Made by a program: the position numbers and the translations under genes. The notes under the pieces were generated by a model. That model saw nothing but the letters and a program-made list of their open reading frames with translations. It did no database searches and was not told the origin of the DNA. A stretch of DNA of 64,000 nt from JBCCJA01 sp039045975. GTDB lineage: Bacteria > Planctomycetota > Planctomycetia > Planctomycetales > Planctomycetaceae. Within the stretch, counting starts at the first letter, position 1. The number at the start of each line of letters is the position of its first letter. The stretch spans positions 35,159-99,158 of the forward strand of contig JBCCJA010000008.1 of assembly GCA_039045975.1 (NCBI GenBank), written 5' to 3'. Positions 42,283 through 51,044 of this stretch are shown piece after piece.

Positions 42283-44727
42283 GTGCAAAGCACGCTCTTC
42301 GACGACGACACGCCGACCCCGGGGCCGATGCCCTGGGAGGAGGCCGCGGCCCGCGACGTCGTCGTCGCCGACGTCGCCCTCGACCGGCCGCTCGACGACG
42401 CGTTCAGCTATGTCGTGCCCGACGGCCTGCGGGACGACCTTCAGGCCGGTCAGCGGGTCCGCGTGCCGTTCGGGCGGGGCGACAAGACCGCGGTCGGCTT
42501 CGCCGTCGCCGTGCGGCCGTGGACGGCCGCCGACCGCGACCCGCGAAAATTAAAATCGGTCGCCGCCGTCGTCGACCCCGAGCCGCTCGTCGACGGGCCG
42601 ATGCTCGGCCTTACGAAGTGGATCGCCGAATATTATCTCTGCGGCTGGGGCCAAGTCCTGACGTCGGTCGTGCCGGCGGGAGTGAAATCGCAAGCCGGAA
42701 CGCGTCTTTATAAATTCGTCGCGATCGCCGACGACGGCCGGAAGGCACTCGAGATCGGTTCTCTGCGGCCGAAGCAGCAGGCGGTCTTGAGCCTCCTCGC
42801 CGGGCGGGACGAGCCGTGGCGGGCCGACAAGTTGGCGGCGTCGGCCGAGTGCGGATCGGGCGTGATTTTAAATCTTGAGAAAAAAGGACTCGTCGAGGCG
42901 GTTCGACTGCGGGATGATAATCTCACGTTTAAAGAAGGTCCGGCCGAGCCGCATACGGCGGTCGAACTGACCGACGAACAGCGGGCCGCTCTCGACGCGA
43001 TCCTCAGGGCGATCCGCGGCGATCCCGCAGAGGCGATCCCCGGGCGTCAGCCCGGGGATGCGTCCGATTCACCGGGAAACTCCTCGGATCGGGGCAACGA
43101 ACGTCTCACCGCGTTGCCGGATATCCGGGGGCTGACGCCGCCCGGCTCGCCGACTTCGCGAACGATCCTGCTGCACGGCGTCACGGGTAGCGGGAAGACC
43201 GAGGTCTATATTCGTGCGATCGAGGAGGTCGTGTCCTACGGCCGGCAGGCGATCGTGCTCGTGCCGGAGATCAGCCTCACGCCGCAGACGATCCGTCGGT
43301 TCCGCTCGCGGTTTAAGGGCGTCGCGGTCTTGCACAGCCATCTGACCGACGCGGAGCGGCATCACCAGTGGCGGCGGATCGCGCGGGGCGAGATTCAAGT
43401 TGTCGTCGGTGCCCGCTCCGCCGTGTTCGCGCCGACGCCGCGGCTCGGCCTGATCGTCATCGACGAGGAGCACGAGACCAGTTTTAAGCAAGACACGACG
43501 CCGCGGTATCACGCCCGCGAGGTCGCGGAACGACGAGCGGCGGCAGCGGCTGTCCCGTTAATCCTCGGTTCGGCGACGCCGACGCTCGAAAGCTGGCGGC
43601 GGGCCGCGACGGGCCGTTATCGGCTCGTCTCGATGCCGAGCCGGGTCGACGACCTGCCGATGCCGCCGGTCACGATCGTCGACGTCCGCAACGACCCGCA
43701 GATTAAAAAAGGCCACGCGATCGGCCGCGTGCTCGAATCGACGATGCGGACCGCGCTCGGCGACGACGGCCAGGTGATCTTATTTCTGAATGTCCGTGGG
43801 CATTCGCCCGCCGTCTGGTGCCCGGCGTGCGGGGCGAGCCTGAAATGTCTCGATTGCGACATCACGCTGACGTGGCATAAAGACTTGCGTTTGAATCTGT
43901 GCCACTCCTGCGGCGTCGAGAGCGAAGTCCCGCGGTCGTGCCCCGAATGCGGTCACACGGGCTTAAAGTTCGTCGGCATCGGCACCCAGAAGTTAGAGGC
44001 CGAGGTCCGGGCGAAGTTCGCCGGCGTGCCGCTCGCGCGGATGGATTCCGACGCGATGAAGAAACCGGGCAGTCACGACGAGGTCCTTTCGGCGTTCCGC
44101 TCGGGCGATCTTAAGATTTTGCTCGGGACGCAGATGATCGCGAAGGGGCTCGACTTCCCGAACGTCACGCTTGTCGGGGTCGTCGACGCCGACACGACGC
44201 TGCGGCAGCCCGACCTGCGGGCCTCGGAGCGGACGTTCCAACTGATCGCCCAGGTCGCGGGACGGACCGGCCGCAGCCGGCGGGGCGGGCGTGTCCTCGT
44301 CCAGTCGTCGTCGCCCGCCGAGCCGGCGATCCGCCTGACGCGGGACCACGACTACGTCACGTTCGCCCGCGGCGAACTGGCCGACCGCGAGGTGCAGGCC
44401 GCGCCGCCGTTCCGGCACGTCGCACGGCTCGTCATCCGCGGCCCCGACGAGGCGGCCGTCCGGCGGCACGCCGTCGCAGTCACCGACCTGTTCCGGGACG
44501 CGGCGAAGTCGCTCGCCAGCAAAGAAGGGCCGGCCCATGCGGTCCGCGTGCTCGGCCCGGCCCCGTGTCCGATCACACGGCTGAAAGGGCTGTGGCGATT
44601 CCACGCCCAGCTGTCCGCCGCCGATCCGGCCGACATCGGCCGGCTGTGGCGGGCGACCCGCGAACGGGCCGCGCCGCCGAAGCCTCTCGAAATGGTCCTC
44701 GACGTCGACGCTGTTTCAATGCGGTGA
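42283..44727 (+). CDS. priA: Primosomal replication protein N' (PriA helicase)
   Basis: 814 aa. Restarts stalled replication forks as a 3'-5' DNA helicase. The N-terminal DNA-binding domain starts VADVALDRPLDDAFSYVVPD. Walker A is GVTGSGKTEVY, motif II IVIDEEHETSFKQD, and the zinc-binding cysteines lie in CPACGASLKCLDCDITL, CHSCG and CPECGHTGLK. Motifs V-VI include GTQMIAKGLDFPNVTLVGV and QVAGRTGR. GTG 42283 is chosen; ATG 42328 is also possible. Between the two domains, about residues 248-285, is an insertion that is encoded by a REP pair (see repeat entry). Otherwise the protein is intact. Confidence 0.93.
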   Translation: MQSTLFDDDTPTPGPMPWEEAAARDVVVADVALDRPLDDAFSYVVPDGLRDDLQAGQRVRVPFGRGDKTAVGFAVAVRPWTAADRDPRKLKSVAAVVDPEPLVDGPMLGLTKWIAEYYLCGWGQVLTSVVPAGVKSQAGTRLYKFVAIADDGRKALEIGSLRPKQQAVLSLLAGRDEPWRADKLAASAECGSGVILNLEKKGLVEAVRLRDDNLTFKEGPAEPHTAVELTDEQRAALDAILRAIRGDPAEAIPGRQPGDASDSPGNSSDRGNERLTALPDIRGLTPPGSPTSRTILLHGVTGSGKTEVYIRAIEEVVSYGRQAIVLVPEISLTPQTIRRFRSRFKGVAVLHSHLTDAERHHQWRRIARGEIQVVVGARSAVFAPTPRLGLIVIDEEHETSFKQDTTPRYHAREVAERRAAAAAVPLILGSATPTLESWRRAATGRYRLVSMPSRVDDLPMPPVTIVDVRNDPQIKKGHAIGRVLESTMRTALGDDGQVILFLNVRGHSPAVWCPACGASLKCLDCDITLTWHKDLRLNLCHSCGVESEVPRSCPECGHTGLKFVGIGTQKLEAEVRAKFAGVPLARMDSDAMKKPGSHDEVLSAFRSGDLKILLGTQMIAKGLDFPNVTLVGVVDADTTLRQPDLRASERTFQLIAQVAGRTGRSRRGGRVLVQSSSPAEPAIRLTRDHDYVTFARGELADREVQAAPPFRHVARLVIRGPDEAAVRRHAVAVTDLFRDAAKSLASKEGPAHAVRVLGPAPCPITRLKGLWRFHAQLSAADPADIGRLWRATRERAAPPKPLEMVLDVDAVSMR
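43036..43145. repeat. REP pair inserted in frame inside priA
   Basis: Left hairpin has a 10-bp perfect stem with arms ATCCCCGGGC and GCCCGGGGAT (43036-43059) and loop GTCA. Right hairpin has stem CCGGGGGC / GCCGCCCGG (43125-43145) with loop TGAC. Their opposite orientation is that of a BIME. Together they encode a Pro/Gly/Ser-rich stretch between the N-terminal and helicase domains of PriA. Confidence 0.85.
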
Positions 44728-44926
44728 TCCGCCGCGACTGGGAACAGCGAGCGGCTAGGCCATGTCCACAAAGTCGTAGGGCAGGCCCGCGCCTGCCGAA
44801 TTTCAGATGACCTCGGACATCACCCCCGCTCGAAATGCGGCAGGCGGGGCCTGCCCTACTTCTTCGGTAGAAACCAGCCGGCGTCAGCCTCGGCTTATCC
44901 GCGACTCGCCACTCCCTGATCCCAGA
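44728..44926. repeat. Spacer with a long REP-like inverted repeat
   Basis: Arms GTAGGGCAGGCCCGCGCCTG (from 44776, arm to 44798) and its near reverse complement 44838-44859 differ by one inserted base; a second short run, AATTTC at 44799-44804 against GAAAT at 44832-44836, extends the pairing. The unit GTAGGGCAGGC...GCCTGCC is a common intergenic repeat type in planctomycetes. No gene is seen. Confidence 0.82.
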
Positions 44927-45487
44927 TCAATTCACCGGCACGCCGCCGATGGAAATGATCCGGGCGTTCGGCCCGAGCTGACGACGGATGGCTTCATAGC
45001 GGGCCGGGTCGATACCGGGCGGCGTGGCAGGTTCCGCCTCACCGACCGGTTCGGCGGCGTCCGCCTGAACCACTGTTTCGCCCTGGCCCGCACCGAGTTC
45101 GGTGGTCGCGCCGGCGGGCAGGATCGCGGGCGGATCGGGGGCGACGAACGTCGCCTGACCGACTCGGCCTGGTGCCACACGCGTCGTCGACGGCAGCGGA
45201 CGTGACGGCGTGGCGGTCACCCGACGGGGCGTCGTCGTCGGGACTGCTCGTGAGCTCACGATCGGGCGGCCCGTCGCGACGTTGCGGCCGTCCGCGAAGC
45301 GACGAATTCGCGTGTTCGGGCCGAAGCTGCGAGACCACCACTGCACCGCGGCCGAGTTACGGTTCCGGCCGCCGAGCGTCGGGCCTCGGCCCCCGCCCCC
45401 GACCTGGGCTGACGCGACGTCAGCCGTGAGCATGAATACCAGCGACGCGGCCGAGACGACGGCCAGCGAGCGACTCCGTTTGACCAT
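44927..45487 (-). CDS. Secreted protein, unknown function
   Basis: 186 aa with a signal peptide (SLAVVSAASLVFMLTADVASAQ). The mature part has Gly-rich and Pro/Thr-rich segments, with FGPNTRIRRFADGR near 55 and the related LGPNARIISIGG at the end, suggesting an internal repeat. Otherwise disordered in appearance. Divergent from the lipoate ligase-like gene. Probably an envelope protein. Confidence 0.7.
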   Translation of the reverse strand: MVKRSRSLAVVSAASLVFMLTADVASAQVGGGGRGPTLGGRNRNSAAVQWWSRSFGPNTRIRRFADGRNVATGRPIVSSRAVPTTTPRRVTATPSRPLPSTTRVAPGRVGQATFVAPDPPAILPAGATTELGAGQGETVVQADAAEPVGEAEPATPPGIDPARYEAIRRQLGPNARIISIGGVPVN

Positions 45488-45568
45488 TTCCCATCTCCTG
45501 TGTTCGTGATACCGCGAGGCGACTCGCGGCCGGTCTCGGCCCGTCTCATACTAGGCGGGTCCGGGCCG

Positions 45569-46342
45569 ATGCGCGGGACACTTCTACCCCGACGGCGGCA
45601 GCAGGTGCGATCTTACGGCGTGTTCGACCTCGTCGATCAGACGCTCGACTCGGCCGCCGCCGACGTCGCGTGGGACGAGATCCTACTGCGTGAAGTCGAA
45701 ACGGGTGTCCGGGATCGCCCGGTCTTGCGGCTGTGGGAGCCGCCGCGGCGGGCGGTCGTCCTCGGGCGGGCGAATAGGGTCGCGGCGAACGTCGACGTCG
45801 CCGCCTGCCGAGACAGCGGAGTCGACGTCGTGCGGCGGTTCAGCGGCGGGGGCACGGTGCTCGTCGGCCCGGGCTCGCTCTGCTTCACGCTCGTCGTGCC
45901 GCTCGACCCGGCCGAGCCGCGCGACATCGCGGCACTCACGCACGATCTGCTCACGCCGCTGATCTCAGGGCTGACGGACGCGACGGGGGAGAAGGTCGAA
46001 CTCCGCGGCACGTCCGATCTCGTGATCGGCGAATGCAAATTCAGCGGTAACGCCCAGCGTTGGCTGCGGCGGGCGGTGCTGCACCACGGGACGCTGGCGT
46101 ACGCGCTCGACGTCGACGCAGTGGAACGGCTACTCACTCCGCCGGAACGACAGCCCGAATACCGCCGCGGGCGGTCGCATCGCGAATTCGTCACGAATCT
46201 GCCGCTCGGGCGTGATCGCCTTCGCCGCGTCGTCGTTGACGCCTACCGGGGCGTCGCATCGCCGACGACGGTGCCGGCCGACGAGATCGCCCGGGCCGTC
46301 GCCGACCGCTACGGCCGTGACGACTGGACTTACAGCCGTTGA
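45569..46342 (+). CDS. Lipoate-protein ligase A-like / biotin-lipoate ligase fold protein
   Basis: 257 aa. BPL/LPL_A domain: LRLWEPPRRAVVLGRANRVA, then RRFSGGGTVLVGPGSLCFTLVV (conserved GGG and substrate loop), ELRGTSDLVIGECKFSGNAQRWLR (the conserved Lys in KFSGNAQ), and VLHHGTLAYALDVD. These residues bind lipoyl-AMP. It may attach lipoate to the E2 subunits or transfer octanoyl groups (LipM/LipL). ATG 45569 is chosen over GTG 45500 because the upstream codons are low quality. No lip genes are adjacent. Confidence 0.85.
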   Translation: MRGTLLPRRRQQVRSYGVFDLVDQTLDSAAADVAWDEILLREVETGVRDRPVLRLWEPPRRAVVLGRANRVAANVDVAACRDSGVDVVRRFSGGGTVLVGPGSLCFTLVVPLDPAEPRDIAALTHDLLTPLISGLTDATGEKVELRGTSDLVIGECKFSGNAQRWLRRAVLHHGTLAYALDVDAVERLLTPPERQPEYRRGRSHREFVTNLPLGRDRLRRVVVDAYRGVASPTTVPADEIARAVADRYGRDDWTYSR

Positions 46343-46405
46343 CTTACTCCGAAGCCTTGGCGGTCGTCTTGATTTGCCACCTTGTTTTCACCTGAGTCGG
46401 GCGAC

Positions 46406-47497
46406 TCATTGGAACCGCTTCCGCCCCTCCCACGCGCCGGCGACGACGGCCTGTGGGGCGAGGACGTAGATCTCGACGCGGCGGTTGCGTTGGCGGTCTC
46501 CGTCGCCGGTGTTCGTCACGGCCGGCTGGAACTGGTTGTAGCCCGCGACGCCCATGCGGCTCTCCGGCAGGCCGGCCTTCGCGAGCGCGACGGCGACGGC
46601 GTTGGCCCGGTTCGTCGACAGGTGCCAGTTGGTCGGGTGGTGCTCGGCCGTGTTCGGGCTCGTGATCGGCTCGTCGTCGGTGTGGCCGACGACGAGGATA
46701 TTAAGATTTTTCGCGGGCCCGGTGTTCATGATCCGCGCGAAGTCTCTTAGCAGCGGCACGGCGTCGCGACGGAGCCCGTCGCTGCCCGAGGCGAATAAAA
46801 TGTCGGCGTTAAACTTGCTGATCCCGGTGACCGGGTCGAACTCGAAGTTCGGGTATTTACGGGCGAGGGCTTCGAACGACCGGATCGCTTCGGCGGAGAG
46901 CGGGCTGTTCTTATAATCCCGCAGCAGCGAGACGTACCGCGACTGCAGTTGGCCCCGCTCGTCGGCGAGGTTTTTAATCCGATCCCGCGCGACCGACAGC
47001 TGCTGTTCGAGTTTATAAGCCCGGCGTTCGACGGCGGTCTTCTCGGCGAGGAGTTTCTGGCTGACGGCCTGATACCCGCCGGGGGCGATGTACGACGTCG
47101 ATCCGGGCGGCGGGGCGAGCGTCGGCCCGCCCTGGGTCCCGAAGTCGGCCCCGGGGGCCGCGCCGGCCGGCGGCACGGCGAAGCCCGACGGGTCACTGCC
47201 GTAGGGCACGACGGTGCCCGGGCCGAACCCCTGAGGCGTGCCGAATCCTCCCGGCGTGCCGCAGGCACCGTCGGGGCAGGGCGACCCGCCGACGACGCCC
47301 GGATAGCCGTAAGGGCTGCCGTATCCGTAGCCGCTTTGGCCGAACAGGCCCGGGCCGAGCAGGCCGGGGTAGAACACGCCGAGCGGGTCGTAGCCGGTCT
47401 CCCACGGGAAGACGCCGCAGCCCATCGGGCCGCAACAGGCCGCCCCGGTCAGGGGCAGCACGGCCATCAACAGCAGCGTGAACAGGCGGCGGGGCAT
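46406..47497 (-). CDS. OmpA-family (peptidoglycan-binding) protein, possible lipoprotein
   Basis: 363 aa. The N-terminus has a hydrophobic signal ending LTGAACCGPMGCG; Cys there suggests a lipoprotein but the lipobox is not exact. A Gly/Pro/Tyr-rich linker (about 30-140) leads to a coiled-coil-like helix (KLLAEKTAVERRAYKLEQQL) and then an OmpA/MotB C-terminal domain: ILFASGSDGLRRDAVPLL, VVGHTDDEPI, NWHLSTNRANAVAVAL and NRRVEIYVLA. ATG 47497 is chosen; the frame upstream is low quality. Binds peptidoglycan via the OmpA domain. Fits the peptidoglycan genes in this genome. Confidence 0.88.
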   Translation of the reverse strand: MPRRLFTLLLMAVLPLTGAACCGPMGCGVFPWETGYDPLGVFYPGLLGPGLFGQSGYGYGSPYGYPGVVGGSPCPDGACGTPGGFGTPQGFGPGTVVPYGSDPSGFAVPPAGAAPGADFGTQGGPTLAPPPGSTSYIAPGGYQAVSQKLLAEKTAVERRAYKLEQQLSVARDRIKNLADERGQLQSRYVSLLRDYKNSPLSAEAIRSFEALARKYPNFEFDPVTGISKFNADILFASGSDGLRRDAVPLLRDFARIMNTGPAKNLNILVVGHTDDEPITSPNTAEHHPTNWHLSTNRANAVAVALAKAGLPESRMGVAGYNQFQPAVTNTGDGDRQRNRRVEIYVLAPQAVVAGAWEGRKRFQ

Positions 47498-47671
47498 GGT
47501 TCGTCCTCGACGGTACGTGCCGTGATCCGCGACGGGCGGGGCCCGAAGGGTGTGACGATCGCGTGGCTGGGAGTCGGAATGGGTTCGCGCCCGAGGCTTC
47601 GGGGGCGAAGAATCGAAGGGACCGGGGGAATCGCGAATGGGCCCCCGATCTGTCAAGACCGATCGGGCGGG

Positions 47672-48550
47672 TCAGTAAACGCGGACGCGGACCGGCTCGT
47701 CTTTCGTGGGTGGCGTCGCGGTGCAGAAACGGCGTCCGAACCACTTCCCGCGGGCGGGCCGGTCGACGCGGATCGGCGGGGCCCCCGGTAGCCCGTGCTC
47801 CCCTGTCGGCGCCGGGTCGCCCCAAGCGTCCGCGACCGCCCGCCAGAATGCGGGCCGGGCCGAGACGCGACGGTGGATCGGGTCGAATCCGTACCAGTCG
47901 TCGCGCTGCGGGACGAGTGTCGCGTCGTGCCGATCGGCGAGGCGGGCGACGGCGTCGTCGAGGCGGCGGACGCAGTCCCGCATGTCGGCCCAAGGGCGGA
48001 CCGCGACTCCCGGGTACAGGAACCGGTGCAGCGCGTGGTAAGCCCACGTCGGCACGCGTTCGACCCGGCCGACCGGCAGGGCGGTGATCGCTGTCCGGCA
48101 ACCCGCCTCGCCGAGCCTCGCGAGCAGCCGGTCGACGGCCTCGACGATCTCGGGCACGTCGTGCCCGTAGAACAAGTCGTTGCCGATGTCGGTCACGAGT
48201 GCCGTGCGGTCCGGGGCGGCGGGCCGCAGCAGGAGGTCGCGGACGAGTCCCGACTTCGGCAGCGGCGTGCGGCCCAACGCGCCGACGTACGACCAGCGGA
48301 CGAACGAGCGGCCGTATCCCCCGGCGACGAACAGCTCCGTCGGGCCGGTCTGGGCGGCGATCCCGGCCGCAGTCGCGGCCAGTTCCCGCCGCTCGTACGC
48401 GACGTTGCTCGCGCCGAGGACGGCGATCTGGCGGGCCGGCGGACTCGGCGGGTAGGCCCGACCGGTCTCGACCGGGACGGCATCGGTCTGGAAACTCTCT
48501 GCGATGTTGGCCTCGGGTCTGCTCCGCCGCTGCGTGTGCGTCGCGATCAT
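47672..48550 (-). CDS. SGNH-hydrolase-like protein
   Basis: 292 aa from ATG 48550. The block I-like QIAVLGASNVAYERREL (GxSN), with FVAGGYGRSFVRWSYVG and VTDIGNDLFYGHDV (block III-like GND), then a C-terminal DWYGFDPIHRRV with Asp-x-x-His, match the four blocks of SGNH esterases. The nucleophile Ser in GASN is at about 45. No signal peptide is visible. The 5' end overlaps the start of the divergent 48504 gene by 47 bases, and there is no other start codon nearby. Substrate unknown. Confidence 0.72.
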   Translation of the reverse strand: MIATHTQRRSRPEANIAESFQTDAVPVETGRAYPPSPPARQIAVLGASNVAYERRELAATAAGIAAQTGPTELFVAGGYGRSFVRWSYVGALGRTPLPKSGLVRDLLLRPAAPDRTALVTDIGNDLFYGHDVPEIVEAVDRLLARLGEAGCRTAITALPVGRVERVPTWAYHALHRFLYPGVAVRPWADMRDCVRRLDDAVARLADRHDATLVPQRDDWYGFDPIHRRVSARPAFWRAVADAWGDPAPTGEHGLPGAPPIRVDRPARGKWFGRRFCTATPPTKDEPVRVRVY

Positions 48551-51041
48551 AAGCGGCTGCGCCGTCGGTGCCTCGGCGGCCGACGACGCCGGCCTGCGGC
48601 GGTTCTTCGCCGAGATGCGGGACCGCAGGCTGTTCTCGGTCGCGGAGGGGTACGCGTTCCGGCGGCTGGCGGACGGCTCGGGCGAGGGGGCGACGCGGCG
48701 TGCGGTCATCACGTTGGAGCTGGCTCGGACGCTCGCGGCGCACGGGTCTCTGAGGCTCGGCGTCGAACGGGCCGATTTGTTCTCGCGGGCGGAGCGGACG
48801 CTCGACGGCGTCGGCTCTGAGCCGTTCGCGACGGAGGCGGAAGTGGTCTCGGCCGAGGTCGCGCTGACGGCGGCCGACGGGGCCGCGGCCGATCTGACTT
48901 ACCTCGGCCGCGGCACGCGTGAGGAGGTCGCCGCGGCGTACCGGGTCGCGGTCGATCGGTCCGTGGCGCTCGACGCGATCCTCGGACGTCGGCTCGCGTC
49001 GGCATTGCGTGGCCGGGCCGGCGGGGCCGTCGACGCGTCGACGTGGGCGCGACTGCGCGGCCGCGTGCGGGTCGGCCGGGCTTACGCCGTGATCGGCTTC
49101 CGACAATTCTCCGACGAGACCGACGACACGCTGTTCGACGAAGCCGAGCGGGCGGTTGCGGATTTCGCCGACGGATGGGACGGCGACGCCCTCGTCCGCT
49201 CGGCCCGCGTCGTGCGGGCTGATCTGCTCCGCGCTCGGGGCCGGTTCGTGGCGGCGGAAGGCGTCCTGAGAAAGGTGACGGCGACACCGGCCGAGCGGGA
49301 CTTGTGGCGGTCGAAACTGCGTGTGCAGGCGAGGCTGGCCCTCGACCGCGGCGAGCCGGCCGAGGCGGCGGCTTTGCTGCTCGGCGTCCGCCCGCGCGGG
49401 CCGGCCGGCGAGGACGGTTTGCCGCGCCGCGGCGAGTTGGTCGGTGACGAAGGGCTCGTGCTCGGACTCGTCGGGCTGGTGCGGTGCGTCGGGGCGGCGG
49501 GCGAGGCGGGCGACGCCGAGTTAGAAGCGGAATTGGCGGCGGCCGTCGCGGCCGAGGCCGGACGCATCGAGTCCGAACGGGGCGGCGCGTGGGGCGCGCG
49601 GGCGGTCGCCCTGGCAGGCCGTGTCGGCCGCGGACGCCGGGCCGGCGAAGCGGCGGCGACCCTCGCCCGTGAAGCCGAAGCGGCACGGGCGGACGGCCGG
49701 ATCGCCGACGCGGCCCGACTGTGGGCCGGTGCGGCCGCGGAAGCCGAGTCGGCCGCGACCGCGATCGGCTGGGCCGTCGAGTCGTCGCGACTTTTTGTGC
49801 GGCTCGGTGACTTCGCGGCCGCGGCGTCTGTCATCGAGTCGGCCGCCGCCGAGTCGGCCGGCGGGGACGATACGTCGGCCGCCGCGGCGGCCCATTGGGC
49901 CGCGGTCGAGGGGCTGCTCGATGCCCCTGCGGCGGCGTCTGCGGAGACGGCGTTGCGGACGCATCGCGTGCTGTTCGCGTCGTCGAGGACGGCGCCCGCG
50001 GCGACAGCGCGACTCGCGACGGTATTGGTTGCCGACGGGCGGAAACGGGCCGCCTGCGAGCTCTACGCGGGGCTCGCGGGCGATCGCGTCTTCGGCCCGT
50101 CGGCCCGCGTGGCGTTCGTGAAACTGCTGGACGATCTGGCCGAAGAGATCGGTCGATCGGCCGCGTCGGAACGGCTCGACGCGGTGATCGGAACGCTCCC
50201 GAGCGACGATGAGGCGTGGTCGCCACGCGACGCCGAGTTCGCGTTGCGTGCCGTCGTGTGGCGGCTCGGTATGCGTGTCGCGGGCGACGTGACGGCGGTC
50301 GGACTGGCCGGGCGTGTCGCGCGTGTCGCGACGCAGAAAATCGAAGATGCGGCTGCGGCGGGTGACGACCGGGTCGGGCGGTACTGGCGTGCGGTCGCCC
50401 GCACGGCGGCCCGCCGGGCGGTCGTGGCGGCGGTGGCGGCGGGCGACTACGGCCGGGCGCGACGGACGGCCGACGACGCCGTCGAGACGCCGGGCGATCG
50501 GTTCGCGGTCGCGGGCGGATTGGAAGACGTCGGGCCGCCGGCCGCCCGGGCCGAACGCCGGGCCTGGGCCGCCGCAGTCGTCGAGATCTGCGACGACATC
50601 CATGCCCCGCTTTCACCGGACGACACGCCCGCCGACGGTGCCGCGGCGGTCACGCTGGCGTGGGCGCATCACGCTCTCGGCGACGACGGCCGGGCCGGAC
50701 GCTGGCTGACGGCGGCGGCGGGTCGCGCGAAGAAGCCCGTCGTGCTGACCCCGTTGGCGTTGGAACTGACCGGGCCGCGGGGGGTATCGGCACGGGACGC
50801 GGTCGCGGCCGCGATCGGCCGGGCCGAGCGGTCCCTGCCGCCCGGCGGGGACGACTGGATCGCCGGCCGGCTGGCGTTGGCCGACCTGTCGGTCCGCGAC
50901 GGACGGGCCGACGAGGCCGTACGACTGCTGCGGGTCACGTCGCTGCTTTACGGCGCGAAACTGCCGGCGGCGACACGTGACCGACTTTCGGCCGCGTTGG
51001 GCCGGCTCGAGAACGGGCCGAACGGGCCGGAGGATCGTTGA
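48504..51041 (+). CDS. Very large Ala-rich exported protein, TPR-like
   Basis: 845 aa with an N-terminal signal peptide (VCVAIISGCAVGASA). The rest is Ala/Arg/Asp-rich helical repeats (for example ARLATVLVADGRKRAACELYAGL and EAAATLAREAEAARADGRIADAARLWAGA), resembling tetratricopeptide arrays without an exact consensus. Codon use is strongly GC-rich. Its start overlaps the SGNH gene on the other strand, and its stop is 3 bases from the stop of the next gene. Role unknown; probably an envelope scaffold or assembly protein. Confidence 0.7.
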   Translation: MLASGLLRRCVCVAIISGCAVGASAADDAGLRRFFAEMRDRRLFSVAEGYAFRRLADGSGEGATRRAVITLELARTLAAHGSLRLGVERADLFSRAERTLDGVGSEPFATEAEVVSAEVALTAADGAAADLTYLGRGTREEVAAAYRVAVDRSVALDAILGRRLASALRGRAGGAVDASTWARLRGRVRVGRAYAVIGFRQFSDETDDTLFDEAERAVADFADGWDGDALVRSARVVRADLLRARGRFVAAEGVLRKVTATPAERDLWRSKLRVQARLALDRGEPAEAAALLLGVRPRGPAGEDGLPRRGELVGDEGLVLGLVGLVRCVGAAGEAGDAELEAELAAAVAAEAGRIESERGGAWGARAVALAGRVGRGRRAGEAAATLAREAEAARADGRIADAARLWAGAAAEAESAATAIGWAVESSRLFVRLGDFAAAASVIESAAAESAGGDDTSAAAAAHWAAVEGLLDAPAAASAETALRTHRVLFASSRTAPAATARLATVLVADGRKRAACELYAGLAGDRVFGPSARVAFVKLLDDLAEEIGRSAASERLDAVIGTLPSDDEAWSPRDAEFALRAVVWRLGMRVAGDVTAVGLAGRVARVATQKIEDAAAAGDDRVGRYWRAVARTAARRAVVAAVAAGDYGRARRTADDAVETPGDRFAVAGGLEDVGPPAARAERRAWAAAVVEICDDIHAPLSPDDTPADGAAAVTLAWAHHALGDDGRAGRWLTAAAGRAKKPVVLTPLALELTGPRGVSARDAVAAAIGRAERSLPPGGDDWIAGRLALADLSVRDGRADEAVRLLRVTSLLYGAKLPAATRDRLSAALGRLENGPNGPEDR

Positions 51042-51044
51042 CGC

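Noticed and set aside
47193..49106. Minus-strand ORF of 637 codons
   Set aside because: Runs across three genes in a frame with extreme Arg/Pro content; it is not coding.
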